From Bacteroidota bacterium (GTDB taxonomy: Bacteria > Bacteroidota > Rhodothermia > Rhodothermales > UBA10348): a stretch of 7,893 nt of DNA. Below are positions 7,434 through 7,893 of this stretch, piece by piece. The DNA lies in assembly GCA_004356385.1 (NCBI GenBank), contig SMXL01000035.1, positions 1 to 7,893 of the forward strand. The letters are read 5' to 3'. The position numbers and the translations under genes were made by a program. The notes beneath the pieces were generated by a model. That model saw only the letters and a program-made list of their open reading frames with translations. It did no database searches and had not been told where the DNA came from. Position 1 is the first letter of the stretch. Every line of letters starts with the position of its first letter.

Positions 7434-7893
7434 TATTTACTGAACTAAAATTACCGGGCGCCTACTTGATTGAGCCCGAACGAATCGAAGATGAACGAGG
7501 GTTTTTTGCGCGCACATGGAGCGGTGAAGAGTTCGAACTTCATGGTTTGAATCCTAAGCTGGTTCAGTGCAATATCTCCTTCAATAGGGAGAGAGGGACG
7601 CTCCGGGGTATGCATTTTCAAGCTTCTCCGTATGAAGAATGCAAGCTGATCCGTTGTACACGAGGAAGGATCTTCGATGTCATCATAGACTTACGATCCG
7701 ACTCTCAGACCTTTAAGCAGTCCTTTGGTGTTGAACTAAACCGGGAGTTACGGAATATGCTCTACGTTCCGGAAGGATTTGCGCATGGCTTCTTGACGTT
7801 GGAAGACGAGACGGAAATATTCTATCAGATGTCTCAATCGTTCGTGTCCGATGCTGCCAGAGGTGTGAGGTGGAACGACCCGGCATTCGGAAT
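7430..7893 (+). CDS. dTDP-4-dehydrorhamnose 3,5-epimerase family protein, RmlC-like (3' partial)
   Basis: Starting at ATG 7430, which overlaps the methyltransferase stop as ATGA (7430-7433), the frame stays open to the right edge: 154 whole codons of a family usually about 180 residues long. The cupin fold's landmarks are clear: DERGFFARTW (21-30), QCNISFN (46-52), LRGMHFQ with the catalytic base H62 (58-64), K72, GRIFDVIIDLR (79-89), PEGFAHGF, and the aromatic Y132. RmlC epimerises C3 and C5 of dTDP-4-keto-6-deoxyglucose. Position 138, a Tyr in the Salmonella and Mycobacterium tuberculosis RmlC sequences as I recall them, is Phe138 here. That could mean epimerisation at only one carbon, or no effect. 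Coupling to the C-methyltransferase suggests both act on the same keto-sugar nucleotide, as in L-mycarose-type pathways. I leave the symbol blank because plain rhamnose synthesis is not shown. Confidence 0.9.
   Translation, partial: MIFTELKLPGAYLIEPERIEDERGFFARTWSGEEFELHGLNPKLVQCNISFNRERGTLRGMHFQASPYEECKLIRCTRGRIFDVIIDLRSDSQTFKQSFGVELNRELRNMLYVPEGFAHGFLTLEDETEIFYQMSQSFVSDAARGVRWNDPAFG

Overview
The window is about 7.9 kb of bacterial chromosome that reads as part of a surface-polysaccharide or glycoconjugate locus. It holds seven protein-coding genes. The first is cut by the left edge and the last by the right edge. I see no rRNA, tRNA, CRISPR array, insertion sequence or clear intrinsic terminator. 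The lineage cannot be named from the sequence. Dense packing, ATGA start/stop overlaps, three probable TTG/GTG starts and a moderate, mixed GC content suggest a free-living, probably Gram-negative or environmental bacterium; this is inference only.

Left block (1-3866, + strand): two tandem, paralogous FAD-dependent oxidoreductases of the phytoene-desaturase/PYROXD2-like class (COG1233), translationally coupled by an ATGA overlap at 1214-1217. After 22 bases comes an extended short-chain dehydrogenase (NAD-dependent epimerase/dehydratase, sugar-nucleotide type) that probably starts at TTG 2823.

Middle block (3890-5988, - strand): two paralogous genes resembling the DUF5672 glycosyltransferase-like family, 38 bases apart and transcribed against everything else in the window. 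They converge on the SDR gene and diverge from the methyltransferase gene. Hand-counted samples suggest lower GC than the oxidoreductase genes. The left copy keeps the family-like motifs; the right copy has substitutions in two of them.

Right block (6207-7893, + strand): a three-domain sugar C-methyltransferase of the TylC3/TcaB9 type with a CxxC...CxxC zinc site and a Y-H-E-H active-site motif. It is coupled by an ATGA overlap (7430-7433) to an RmlC-like dTDP-4-keto-6-deoxyhexose 3,5-epimerase that runs off the edge. The 218-base divergent intergenic region (5989-6206) is AT-rich (74 G/C in 6001-6180) and has one weak promoter candidate.

Taken together, the epimerase/reductase-like SDR, C-methyltransferase and RmlC-like epimerase form a plausible cassette for a branched (C-methylated) 6-deoxyhexose nucleotide, and the DUF5672 proteins are candidate transferases for a glycan. 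The nucleotidyltransferase and 4,6-dehydratase needed to start such a pathway are not in the window. The role of the oxidoreductase pair in this setting is unknown.
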